Source: Papaver somniferum (Eukaryota; Streptophyta; Magnoliopsida; Ranunculales; Papaveraceae). Taken from it: a stretch of DNA of 64,000 bases. The translations under genes were made by a program, and so were the position numbers. The notes under the pieces were generated by a model. The model made no database searches and was not told where the DNA came from. It saw only the letters and a program-made list of their open reading frames with translations. Positions 21,546 through 32,444 of the stretch are shown here, piece by piece. The number at the start of each line of letters is the position of its first letter. Position 1 is the first letter of the stretch. The stretch covers positions 229,626,784-229,690,783 of the forward strand of contig NC_039364.1 of assembly GCF_003573695.1 (NCBI RefSeq). The letters run 5' to 3'.

Positions 21546-24102
21546 TGAAAAAGCGGGGGTATAACAACAACACCTAATAATTATTTCGGAAATATGTATG
21601 GAATAAACTCCAATGTAATTCCGAGAGCACCAAATTAAAAGCGAGACTCAATCAAGAATTATATCAAAGAGTTTATATCTCTTTCTCAGTACGATCAGCA
21701 AATCAAACAGATAGAAATCTGCAAGTCTGATTGATATGAGAAATAACTTGGACGGTACAAAAGACCAATGCCCAAGTGTCAATCAAGTTCTATTTAACAA
21801 ACAAGGTCGTTTTTTTCAACTAATTAAAGTACGCACAACCTGTGATATTTCAATTATATAAAAATATAATGCGGAAAAGAAATAACACAGACACCAGAAA
21901 TTTTTTTAACGAGGAAACCGCAAATGCAGAAAAACCCGGGACCTAGTCCAGATTTGAACATCACATTGTATTAAGTCGCTACAGACTCTAGCCTACTATA
22001 AATTTTTGGACTGGAATATAGTTGAGCCCTAACCAAGTCTCACACTGATTAAGGTACAGTCGCGTTGCCTACGCCTCTAGAACCACGCCGGATTCTGCGC
22101 ACTTGATTCCCTTAGCTGATCTTACTCGTAATTAAGAGTTGCTACGACCCAAATTCGAAGACTCATAAACAAATATGTCTCCCACGGATATGTATATTCT
22201 TTATTCTCTTTTTGTTCCGTCTTTTGATAAATCAAGGTGAACATGAACCAATTGATAATTCGTTCTTATACTCCTGAAAAGCAGCCTAGAAATATCAATC
22301 ACCTCACAATAACCCAACTGATTAACAGAAAAAGTTATAGCAGAATCACAAGAGTCTGAGACGAAGAACTGTTGTGATTACTTTTTATATCTTACCTATC
22401 GGAGATAAATCTCGAGTAAATATCAGAGAAGATAAAACTCAATATTATAGAAAAAGTAAGATCAGAATACACAACTACAGAGAAAATAGTTGGATCTGGC
22501 TTCACGAATCCCAATGAAGTCTTCAAGTCGTTAACCTGTAATGGTTTTAGGAAAAACCTAGGTTAAAGGAGAATCGACTCTAGTACGCAACTAGGAACAC
22601 ACATAAGTATGGGGATTAGGTTTTCCCATTGCTAGAGTTCTCCCTTATAAAGTCTTTAAAATCAGGTTTGCTTTCAATCAAAGCTAAGATAACTTAGTAA
22701 CACAACATTCAATATTCACCGTTAGATGAAAACATAATATAAGATTCAAGCTAAGTCTGCTTAAAAATAAAGCAATCAATCTCCACCGTTAGATAGTCTT
22801 AGCTTGTTACACAAAAGTGAAATATACCTTCATTTAGATATGGGTTACCGTACCTAAACGTATATATTGAGTTGGCTCAATAATAGTTAACCGAAGTTAG
22901 CTATATGAACACTTTTGTCTTAGCCGTATTCATCTAACACTTCTAAATCAAATATGAATATCAATCAATCATGAAAGATAATCAAATGAATCTAATTGTG
23001 TTTCAGATAGAGTTGTTCAATTGTTCATTATCTCAAAGAAATATATATAAACAAATTGAATCGAAATCGGTTTGATTCGTAATTGTACAAAGTACTTATA
23101 CAAGAATAATTTCATGAACATTAATCCACGGTTTACAAAGATTGCATTCCTTAATTCATAAATATTTTAGTTCATGAGTATGAGAATCATACATGATCGA
23201 TTCTATAACTTCACCACTGTGTTTGCCAACCAGGTACGCGAACAGCAGCTCCGGACATTGGCTTAGTCAAGCCGGTCGCAAACCCGGTTCGCAAACAGCC
23301 GTCCCGGACCCAACTCAGGTAAACCCGTTCGCATACTAGGTACGCGAAAAAGAGTTCCAGACCTTCTCAGGTAAATCCGTTCGCATACTAGGTACGCAAA
23401 CAAGAGTTCCGGACCTTCTCAGGTAAATCCGTGTTGTATCCAGACATGGGTAAACGTTCCAAACTCTCATTTCAATCATTTAAACATCCTTGGAAGATGA
23501 CAATGGTTGTCTCACACAAACCATCATATTCAAGTAATTTTCAAGTGATCGAATGATCAATACGAAACTTCCCAAGCTAACATCAAATTACTGTCTCGCA
23601 CAAACTATATAAGATGTTCAAGGTAATTTTCACATGATCATCTTTTGACTTATATTTAGTTTCCAACAAATAAATTATTTCCAACTAAACTCGTCAAGAA
23701 TATGATGATCCTAGCTAAAGCAAAAAGCTTCCAACACATATTTCGAGAAATAGATAAGCGAGATAAACTCGACTCGAAATATCAAATGTGTATAATGCAA
23801 AAGTCTATATAGCTATACGACTTAGTATCATTAGAATATAGAATAGAATAGACTTCTGAGGGATAGATAAGTTTTAGTCTCCACATACCTTTTTTTGATG
23901 AAGTTCCTACAAGATCCTCAGTAGATCTTCGTCTCCAATTGGTGAACGTCGTGAAGTCTAAAGCTCAACTACACATTATATCCTAATCCGAGACATAGCT
24001 ATAAGTAGACTAGAAATCAAGTATATAGTTTTGATCAACTAAACTTGACAAACAATCTTGAGATAGCAATGTTTGGGAGTTCGACGGAGCAGTGCTCTAA
24101 CA
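21546..24102 (-). repeat. Solo LTR H of the TGTTAGAG family, inside the LINE
   Basis: 2557 bases; plus-strand ends TGAAAAAGCGGGGGT and AGTGCTCTAACA. The flanking CATAT at 21541-21545 and 24103-24107 is a perfect 5-base target duplication. No interior sequence is left, so it arose by LTR-LTR recombination. Removing it and one CATAT restores the LINE frame from the TTKHI motif into the PFAKEFW segment, apart from one stop. Confidence 0.92.
23222..23440 (-). repeat. Variable tandem repeat patch of solo LTR H
   Basis: Units of about 60 bases carrying ttcgcatactaggtacgc, gagttcc, ggaccttctcaggtaaa. At least two near-perfect units plus diverged flanking ones. It lies about 660-880 bases from the TGTTAGAG end, the same zone as the patches in the other LTRs. 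Confidence 0.75.
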
Positions 24103-25137
24103 CATATATTATGGGATTGACCTTTTGCGAAGGAATTTTGGACTTCTATCCCTAGTGCACAGCGCAATATGGAGTCAGCTGATACCACTATTGAAAACAG
24201 AATGAGTTTTGTAATCTTGATGAAGATTAGGATAGTGAAAATGGCTAATGCTAGTTGGGAGATATGAAAAGCAAGGTGCCCAGTTGTTTTCTAAGGAATG
24301 AAGCCAAACCCAGTGATGGTCATTTGCAATATACGATACCTCAATATTATGACTGGAATAGCAATGAGGAAAAGCCAAGCCTTGATAAACAATAACAATC
24401 TGAATCCTCCTTCACCTATTACAATGACAACCTCCAAACTCTAACTCATACTCTATATGTTGTGAGTCTTTTAAAACTGTCTTAAATGAAAATTACACAT
24501 GAATAGGACTAATTTTGCGTAATTTACAGGTGCATTTGAACAAGGAAGGTGCATCTATGAGCATGGACATTTAGATGCGGAACAAGCAGAGGTAGTTGGT
24601 TTGTTGCATGTTATACGATGGGCAGAAGATCTGAACCTGCAACAAGTTTGCTTTGAGATTGATGCACAGAATGTAACAGATGCAGCGAATGGGGACTACC
24701 AGAAAGTTAAGTGGGAGCATCAACCACTTATCTAAGATGCTACAAATTATTTGAGCAAACATCTATTATGGACTTGCGAATTCAATAATAGGAAAATAAA
24801 TAAGCCAGTTGATAAAATGGCTTGATATTCTCGCATTTATAAAGTTTCTAGAGTTTGGATCACGAATCCACCAAACTTCATTGTATCAGTAATTCAAGCT
24901 GATGTGAACTCTCTTTCCGTTTCCAGAGATTAATAAAATTTCTTTTTAGTATCCAAAAAAAAAAAGTCATCAGAATATATATAAAAAGTTATTTGGGGAT
25001 ACTAAAAGATAAAATATGTTTCAAAAAAAAAAAACTAAACGATAAAATCTGGGAACATTATTTAATTACCCCTCAAAATTCGCCCTTAAAATATACCCTT
25101 ATCCAATTTTTAAAAATATCCCTATCTTCTGAAAAGT

Positions 25138-25257
25138 AAAAGCGACTAGCACAAGTTGCTTTCAGAAATGGACATAATTAGCACAAGTTGTTTCCAGAAG
25201 TGGACGCAACTGGATACAAGTTGCTTCCAAAAAGTGGAAGCAACTTTCTCAAGTACT
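25138..25257. repeat. Short tandem repeat, about 34-base unit, three copies
   Basis: Units are built on agcacaagttgctttcagaa and atggacataatt, with the later copies reading caagttgtttccagaagtgg and caagttgcttccaaaaagtgg. The motif caagttg and its complement caact alternate, so short hairpins are possible. No coding potential. From 25258 to 26333 I see nothing gene-like. Confidence 0.6.
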
Positions 25258-26333
25258 CCAAAAAAAATATTTTTTACCCCTCGGAGATATTTGTGCAAGG
25301 TCAACAAAAATGGAAGGTATTTATAACATTGCCACTAGAATTATGATTGTGAGTAGAGCTGATACAAACGAATCTTGCAGGTCTCAAAAGCAATTCATAA
25401 TCTTAGTAGACTACGCATGCCAGTCTAAACCATGCTCTTACCGCCTCTTCCCTTTCTTCTTTTTTTTTTTTTTTTCTTTTTAATACACTTAGCAGACAGT
25501 AATCCAGCTGTACAGCCTAGGGAAATGGGCAGTGATTACACCAGAAAGGCTTGTCCGACTCCAAAGTCCAAACCTATACTTTTACTGCAATTGTTGGACG
25601 ACATTTTTCTGCAATTTTCTACATCCAATGATCCATGATTGCATTTTCCATTAGAATGTTTTTTTACAGGAACGATTTTCATGGAACTGCTCAAAATAGG
25701 AACCTAGTATAGAAGCAAAGATCTCATATGGCAACACATTTTGGGTACTAGTGGTAAATATCAGTTGCAATACGGCCAGATACCTGTGTGATTACTCGCA
25801 GGATTTCACATAAGGCCTTGGAATGTATTTTTACTGCTGACAGACTGAATGTTAAGCTTGTGAAGATAAGTATAGAAGGTTATTTAGCACCTACGCTGTG
25901 TTGTACCTTCCAACCGGTGAGTAGTCACAATCACAACTGTACAATGTTAGGGTCATTACTTTGTAATTTTACCACTCAGAGGGAAATAGCATTTAGGATC
26001 ATAAAGCTTATTTGTTGGTGCACATCCACCTATATGCAAAAAGTTCTGACAATACAACCAAGTAATGCTAGAGATTGAAATACTAAACCAGTTTATGAAG
26101 AGGCAAAAAACTGAACATGTATTTTTAACTTTCATGCAAGGAAAAGAAAAATCCTTGCAATCAGTCCAGAGTAGACCAAACACAAGTTTGCATAAAAACA
26201 AGATCCTCATAACAGACTTAGGTACCAAATCTATTCTTCGACAAGAGGTTTACCGGTTAGAATATACATTCTACTAAAGACTTACCAAATCTTCTCACAT
26301 AAATAAGTTTAGGTGCTTATCTAATCTTCCACT

Positions 26334-27148
26334 TTACGAATCCTTTTCATCATTGCTATCCAGCTCATTACCCATTACAGCTTCACTTTGTCGATCTCTG
26401 CTATCAGAATCAGTTTCTTCTGCCACTTTCTCACTATTAGTAGTTAAGCTACATACCTTCTCTTGTGATGACTCATCCATTTCCAAGTTATCTGGAGATG
26501 TGTTCTCATTTTTTGAGGTTCCATCAGCCTGAGATTTGTTTTCTACACACATTCTTTGTGAAACAAGTCTTTCTTGTACATTGGTTGTGTATTCTTGGGC
26601 ATTTTGATCCTTGGAAGAGAGAGAAACATCCCCAGCACATAGATTCATGGTAGAGATTTCAGATGTAGGACTTCCTGTGAGCTCTTCGGGTTTCTTCACC
26701 CTTCGTTTAGTAACTAGACTTTTGTCATCCTCATCAATAATGTCAGTTACTGTTTCCAAGAGCCTCTTTCTTTTCGGTGCTGAAGATACTGGGATATCAA
26801 CTGGTTCGCATTTGATGGCATATTCCTCGCCTTTCTGACCAAACAATGGCGCTTCTAATGATGTCAGACACTTTGTTGAGTTTGAAAGTCTCTCAATTGT
26901 ATTGCCAGTTGATACGTCCAGTCTTTGTTTGCATCCGACGCCACAAGTATGCTTTGGCCTGATCTCGTTATCGTTCTCATTCTCACTGATACCAGCGGGT
27001 TGTTTGCTATCTTGCATAGACAGGCCTATCTCTCTCTCTTTCGGCTCAAATCTATTAGTGCATTCCATCTGGAATAGTGAAACAGCATTCTCATTGTCTT
27101 CATTCAAGATTACTGAAGGCTCTGATTGCTTTTCAATCGGCATAGGGC
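26334..27148 (-). CDS. Last exon of the long coiled-coil gene
   Basis: Open to a stop at 26334. The upstream edge is a clean acceptor (minus strand ttttttgcag before GCCCTATG), and the phase matches the donor at 28283, rebuilding an N-R-G-P-M-P junction. About 271 residues, polar and Ser/Glu-rich, with basic clusters (PKRKRLLE and TKRRVKKP) that could be nuclear localisation signals. No known domain is recognised. The unbroken frame contrasts with the damaged upstream exon, so either the gene died recently or the upstream breaks are sequence errors. Confidence 0.65.
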
Positions 27149-28282
27149 CTGCAAAAAAGTCAGAAAGAGACAATGTCAAAAGACAGTAAAATGAAAGCAA
27201 GTTATTGAAAAGATCTTCAACTCCTTGTAATATCTAGCAGAGGAAACTAGATGGTCAGCTGACCAATGCCTCGACGCCAAAGATCTATGGTTTTCAAGGG
27301 CTACAAATGGATCTATTTCTAGTGCAAACAGATTCGTAGGACAAGTTATGGCTATTGCAAGTGACTGCATGTCCCTCCTCAAGTGAACCAAAACAGGACA
27401 TATGATTGATAAATGGAGACAATTCAAACAACAGCTAAGCAAACGATCGCAAAAAACTGTCAATCCAACTAATATTGCAAATAACAAATTCCCCCAACCA
27501 AAAAAACAACAGTAAACTACAGTCCTGCAAGTAGGCTAGTATAATGAGCGCCAAAAATGTAGACGGTATCAGGTTGCAAATCACGAATTAAACGGAAGCT
27601 CATAGACATCTTAGTCAGAAGCTTTAGTATTTGGCCTATTGCTAGCAACTGCTGCCGTAACTAGTAATTACACTTACGTATAGAACGAAACATAAGCAAT
27701 CCAAGAGTCAAGAAAAAAACTAGTTCATGGGATATAGAGAAGTTAACTGTTGATGGATATTGAAACTAGGAATCTTCCTCGATGTCAGTATATTAACGTG
27801 GGACAACCATTGGTAAACTAGCACGTATCACATATGAAAAATATAGACCCATAGAGACAGACCATCTAGATTTTCATGCAATGGGAAAGGTTTGAGATAG
27901 TCACACAAAAATCTAAGTACAGTGGAGTTTGCATTCACTCAAATAAGTGTGAATGAACACGAAATACAACAGCCAAGACACACAAGTACCAAGTATAAAT
28001 GATCATGAAACCCATTAAGCATATTTTCATCAACAAATTACGAATTAGCCGCCAATGGATAGACAGAGAAAGAAAGGAACAGCCTATATGAAATTAATGA
28101 CTGATAAGAATAACAAAGTAGTGCGAGTGAAAATGTCAATTTTCACCACCCAGGGTTCACATGAGCACAGAGAATAACAAGGCAGTGACAGACTGACAGT
28201 GAAAACTTATTAACAAACGGATTTGATATATGTAAAGAACGACAAGGAAGAGAATGTTAATTCATAACTGAGATGTGCTCAC
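27149..28282 (-). other. Intron of the coiled-coil gene (1134 bases)
   Basis: GTGAGC donor and TTTTTTGCAG acceptor on the minus strand; phase 1 on both sides. AT-rich, with no nested gene or transposon seen. Confidence 0.7.
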
Positions 28283-29728
28283 CTCTGTTTACATGAGGAG
28301 AGGAATGCAATTTGATATCCCCACTGAGCTGACTAGATTTCTCTTCTACCAAATTCTTAATTACCTCTTGCAAGGAAACGACTCTTTCTTCTGCTTTCTT
28401 TTCTCTTTCGGACAAAACCTTTCGATCTTCAGTTAGAGACGTAATTTGCTTTTTCAGTTACAAGGCCGTTTTGTAGCCTTCAAGTTCATCCACAGAAAGT
28501 TGTAATCAACGCTAAGTCCTTCAACTTACTTTCACACTCAATATGTTCCGCTGCCTTCTTCTGAAGCTCTACCGAAAAACCATGACACATGACTTTGTAA
28601 TCGTCTAATTCTTTCAGATACAAGGCTGTTTGACTCTCAGACTCCCTAAGCTTGATCTTCAAAACTTCACACTCATCCTCTGCCCTTCTTTTGTCACGCC
28701 CCAAATGCCCAATCACCTTCTTGAGCCTGTCAATTCAATTTCCCGTCTCATTCTTGTTGCTCTTACTTCATCTTCTAAGCTCCCAACCCATTGATTCAGG
28801 TCAGCACACATTCTCTTGTGCTCCATGAGATCATTATCAAGAGAAACCACCAATCCGGTTCTCTCCTTAAACCTAGCATACATCTCATCATGCTTACCTT
28901 TATAAATATTCAACTGTTTCTCCAAGCCAACTTGACTCTTCCGACTCCATTTGACTTGTGACTCCAAATCCTTACACCTTCTCTTGAGCTCCTCAATCTG
29001 TCCATTCAAATTATCACACGTCGTTTTGTACTTATTGAGCTCACCATCCATCTCATTACACTGTGTCTCCAAATCAACTTCATGTATCACCTTCGGTTCT
29101 GAGTGTGTGCTCGATTCCTCACACCTTCTCCTCAACCCCTCAATATGCTTAGCATACATTTCATCATACTTAGCTTTATAAATGTCCAATTGTTTCTCCA
29201 AACCATGTTGACTCTTCCGCCTTTTGTCGACTTGTGTCTTCAAATCCTTACACCTTCTCTTGTACTTCTCCACCTGTCTTTTCGAATCATCACACTTCTT
29301 CTTGTACTTGTTGAGCTCAACATGCGTCTCATAACCCTGAGCTTTACAATCTTTCAACTCTCTCTCCAAATCAGCTTCCTGCTTCAGCTTCGATTCCACT
29401 TGTGTGTTCAATTCCTCACACCTTGTCTTCAACTCCTCAATATGCTCATTCAATTTACCACACACTATCTGGTACTTGAGCTTATCATTCTCAGTTTCAG
29501 AAACCTCATTTGTCAAGTCCTTCAACTTACCCTCAACAATGTCAGAACCCAAATTCTTGTCCTGAAATTGGGCATCTAACATCATACTTAACTTTATAAG
29601 CATTCAACTCATCATTCTGAGACATACATTGACTCTGTAACACAAAGGATTTCTCCTTCCAGAAATCAATTTCTTCACATTTTTTTCTTATCTCACACTG
29701 ATACTGATGAACAACTATATCCATTACT
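28283..29728 (-). pseudogene. Main exon of the long coiled-coil gene, with three frame breaks and a stop
   Basis: The start ATG at 29724 follows an acceptor (atttgcagAGTAATGG). Four stretches in alternating frames together form one continuous coiled coil: about 29585-29724, 28725-29603, 28500-28716 and 28283-28480. Breaks lie near 29585 (net +1), 28725 (net -1) and 28500 (net +1), and a TAA near 28457 sits where CAA would fit. The second stretch (about 295 codons) carries internal repeats: RRCKDLETQV-like and KSQVGLEKQLNIYKGKHDEMYA-like units occur about twice. Heptad pattern, Lys/Glu-rich, no motor, membrane or enzyme motif. The donor at 28283 reads AGAG/GTGAGC. I know no gene name. Together with the last exon it would encode roughly 750 residues. 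Confidence 0.7.
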
Positions 29729-30044
29729 CTGCAAATACAATAAAAAAACCTTATTACGAAAAAGGGTTTCTCTAAAAATGAGTCAAAAACTCAAAACTAT
29801 GAAAAACAATGAAATGGGGGTCTAGTTTAGAAACAACACAGTATGAGTAAAAGTACTAAAGATTAACCTAGAAACATTCACGATCATAAAACATAGTTTC
29901 AGAATACCCATTTTCTTAAGTAGTCAGCATCAAAACTCATCAAGATTTCTTAAGCCCTCTCTACTCTCATAGTGTTTTCCAAAACCCTTGAAAACAAAAA
30001 AAGTATAGCTAGAGCTAAAGAGAAAGGGAGAGAGAGATACTTAC

Positions 30045-30289
30045 AGAAGGAAGAAATCTGAAAGGTGAGGAAGAGGATGGTGAACTTGATGATGAAGGAA
30101 GGAGCAGCAAGCAACAATAGCAGGTGCGAGAATAGAGGATGAAAAACTTGCTATAAGAGGTAAGCGGTCATGTGCAGTAGGAAAAAAACGCCATAAAGCA
30201 GCTGCAGCAAGGCTGAGCCTGAACCACAGTGAGGGCCTGTCCGTTAATAACAATGAATTCTTTACTATTTTACCCCAATAACGTTTCAA
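30045..30289 (-). other. 5' UTR exon and proximal promoter of the coiled-coil gene
   Basis: The minus strand reads CTTCT/GTAAGTATC at 30045/30044, a strong donor that pairs with the acceptor before the ATG (intron 29729-30044). The upstream limit of the exon is not visible. A frame through this exon has no link to the coiled-coil frame, so it is called untranslated. Confidence 0.55.
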
Positions 30290-30469
30290 CCTGACGTGAG
30301 AAGGACGGATTTAGATAAGAATGTTAAATTTTTGTCCAGATTTACCCCTGCGCAGTTCAACTTTATTGAGGAGTGAGATGTCTTATTGACACTGTTGACT
30401 GGTCTTTAACTCTTTCCGGAAAGAAATTGTAAATTTTGATAGAGGTGCTCAACGTATCAATCTTATTAT

Positions 30470-31572
30470 AGGGCGGCATTGTGATAGTAATGTCCCTTTA
30501 GTTGGTTAGGGGATGTCCAAAAAGGGATGTAAATTAATTACATTACCCTTTTCACCTTAAATCAACCAAAATCGGATCAATTTTTTTTAAAATTTAATGA
30601 ATCAGAAAAAATCGAATCAGTTTTTTTTTTTCATCTTCTCTTTTCCTCCATCAACTGTAACCTCCATTAAAACTGGAAAATTCGTCGTCTTCGATTAATC
30701 AGCGATTCGAAAATTAACCATTTGTAATGACTTATATGAGGTATATTATGAAAACCCAGTTAGGGTTTAGTTTATTTTGTTCGACTTAAGTTTAATTTCT
30801 ATCAGAAATTAGGGTTTTAGGTGAAAATTGAAATTCAAATTTCTGGGTTTATGTGAGCTACGGTTGATTTTAACTCTATTACGAACCGTAACTGGAGAAT
30901 TTGATGTTGTTACGGTTGGTAATAGTTCAATTACCAACCATATGTTCTTATATCTTAAAATTTTCTTCAGTTACGGTTGGTAACCATTTTTATTTACCAA
31001 CCGTAACTCAGTTACGGTTGGTATCGAGCATTTGGTTACCAACCGTAACTGGTTTTACAATTGGATTTTTCCCCAAATTTAACCAGTTACGGTTGGTAGT
31101 TCATCTTTTACGAACCGTAACAATAAATTACGGTTGGTTACGAGCGAAATGCCAACCGTAATTAGTTCTGAGAATGTAAGAAATTGAATTTTTTTTACGT
31201 ATTTGAGCAACAAAAAGCTAGTTGGGACTGATTTAGAAGTATACCTGGTCATTTTCAGGCATTGGGTTTTCACTTTGTTGGTTAATTTCTTCAATTGATT
31301 GAGATTGACCTTCACTTTGGGTTAAAATTTCTCTACCATCTTCAAACTTTTTTTTTAAACTCTAAAATCTGATTTTGTTTTGATTTTTAGTTAATATAAG
31401 TGAATTTAATCATTAACATTAAACTTGATTATCATCACTAAATTAGGTTATCAATTATGAGGATTAATTTGTCATTTCCAATTCTTTTTGATAAGAGACA
31501 CTTTGAATGATCATGTAATGATCCTTTTTGTCCTATTAAAATGCCACCCTTCTAATAAACCATGCCGCCCCT
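30470..31572. mobile_element. 1.1-kb DNA element with diverged terminal inverted repeats
   Basis: Left end agggcggcattgtgatag and right end (reverse complement aggggcggcatggttta) are inverted repeats that stay alignable for about 70 bases, including ggatgtccaaaaagg / aggacaaaaagg. No transposase frame. No convincing target duplication, so the superfamily is open. It sits between the NUP50 3' end and the coiled-coil gene promoter and contains the hairpin array at 30858-31163. Confidence 0.55.
30858..31163. repeat. Array of six hairpins with TTACGGTTGGTA arms
   Basis: Inverted pairs at about 30858-30892, 30910-30940, 30971-31008, 31012-31049, 31087-31121 and 31128-31163. Each opens with (t)tacggttggta or a variant and closes with taccaaccgtaa or a variant. 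Loops of about 8-15 bases differ between units while the arms are conserved. The arms contain CGGTTG and ACCAACC, matching MYB-type binding cores. Loop variability with conserved arms suggests repeated duplication. Confidence 0.85.
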
Positions 31573-32444
31573 CTAGTGCACATTACGGTCGCCTTTGAAA
31601 TTTAGCCAATTCGTTTCTATTGTTTAGAATTCAGAAACAAAATGTCATTTTGTAGATGTCAGATGGAAGCTTGTTTGGTTTTGTTTTTGGAGAAGTCTTT
31701 GCAGACCACCTGACCCAAGTAAACACCTGAATAACAACAACTCGGTACCAGGAAGAAGATTAGAGACTCCTCCCACTGGTCACGACTGTTGACACCTGCC
31801 AGAATACAAAGAAATTCATGTTACCCAGAATTCTCTTTGGAACGCGAGTAATGCATCCAAAGCGACCGCGGCCATTAGGTGACTAACTGCATTCACAATA
31901 CATACCAGGCCATTGGGATTCCTTTAAACAGCTTTTGTTACTCATAGGAGAAAATCCTACTAGAACACAGTGAAAGCACTTCAAAGTTGAGCAGTGTCAT
32001 TCTTGGCATCCAAGAGGCGCGACTAGGCAAGTAAACTAATCCTTCTCCATTCTTGGCCTCCAAGAATGGAGAATGAATTAGCCTAAAAGTTCTCCACAAA
32101 ATAATGCAAATATCAAAAACAAAGACGCCTCTTCTATAACACAGTCTCAGAAGTTACACTTACATCCACATATCCAGAGCTGCACATTAGCAGTTTTTAA
32201 TGAGTTTATCCGAAAAGAAAAATAAAAGTTTGCAACGCTCTGCCCAAGACTAGGTTGCCATCACACAACAACCAAATGGATACGACTCGAATTTATATAA
32301 CTCTAAACATAACCTACAGGATAAGACCTCACCTTACACGGTACTACTCTGTAAACTTGAAACAAAAAAAAAGGAATACTTCAGGAGCTATTACCAAGAG
32401 CGAATTTCGTACAGCGACAAGATTTCTTTCTTTCCGTACCCTCT
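31573..32444. other. 3' flank and probable 3' UTR of the NUP50-like gene
   Basis: No frame, RNA gene or transposon end is recognised. The part next to 32445 is the expected 3' UTR of the minus-strand NUP50-like gene; its polyadenylation site was not located. A short duplication 'cattcttggcatccaagag' / 'cattcttggcctccaagaa' lies near 32000-32070. Confidence 0.45.

Larger units (their letters stand above)
20640..24965 (+). mobile_element. Truncated LINE (non-LTR retrotransposon), split by a solo LTR
   Basis: Left part (20640-21545): IQRRFWWKK and GFRDLECFNWELLAKTTWRL match the C-terminal part of plant L1-type reverse transcriptase, followed by LTWKDNWI, a VKSAYHKLV segment and the zf-RVT signature (LPRVKNFLWKRI ... 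CSVCHQVFETTKHI). Right part (24108-24965): PFAKEFW completes the zf-RVT, then an RNase H-like domain (AEQAEVVGLLHVIRWA, FEIDAQNV). A poly-A run near 24956-24965 marks the 3' end. Frames contain stops, so it is dead. The 5' end is lost, as is usual for LINEs. The interruption is the solo LTR at 21546-24102. Confidence 0.85.

Noticed and set aside
29103..29579. 158-codon plus-strand frame rich in Leu/Ser
   Set aside because: Mirror of the coiled-coil exon; Lys/Glu-rich coding DNA often leaves the other strand open.
28457..29603. Explaining the coiled-coil frame breaks by extra introns
   Set aside because: The skipped parts would be long coiled-coil frames themselves, and no donor/acceptor pairs sit at the break points.
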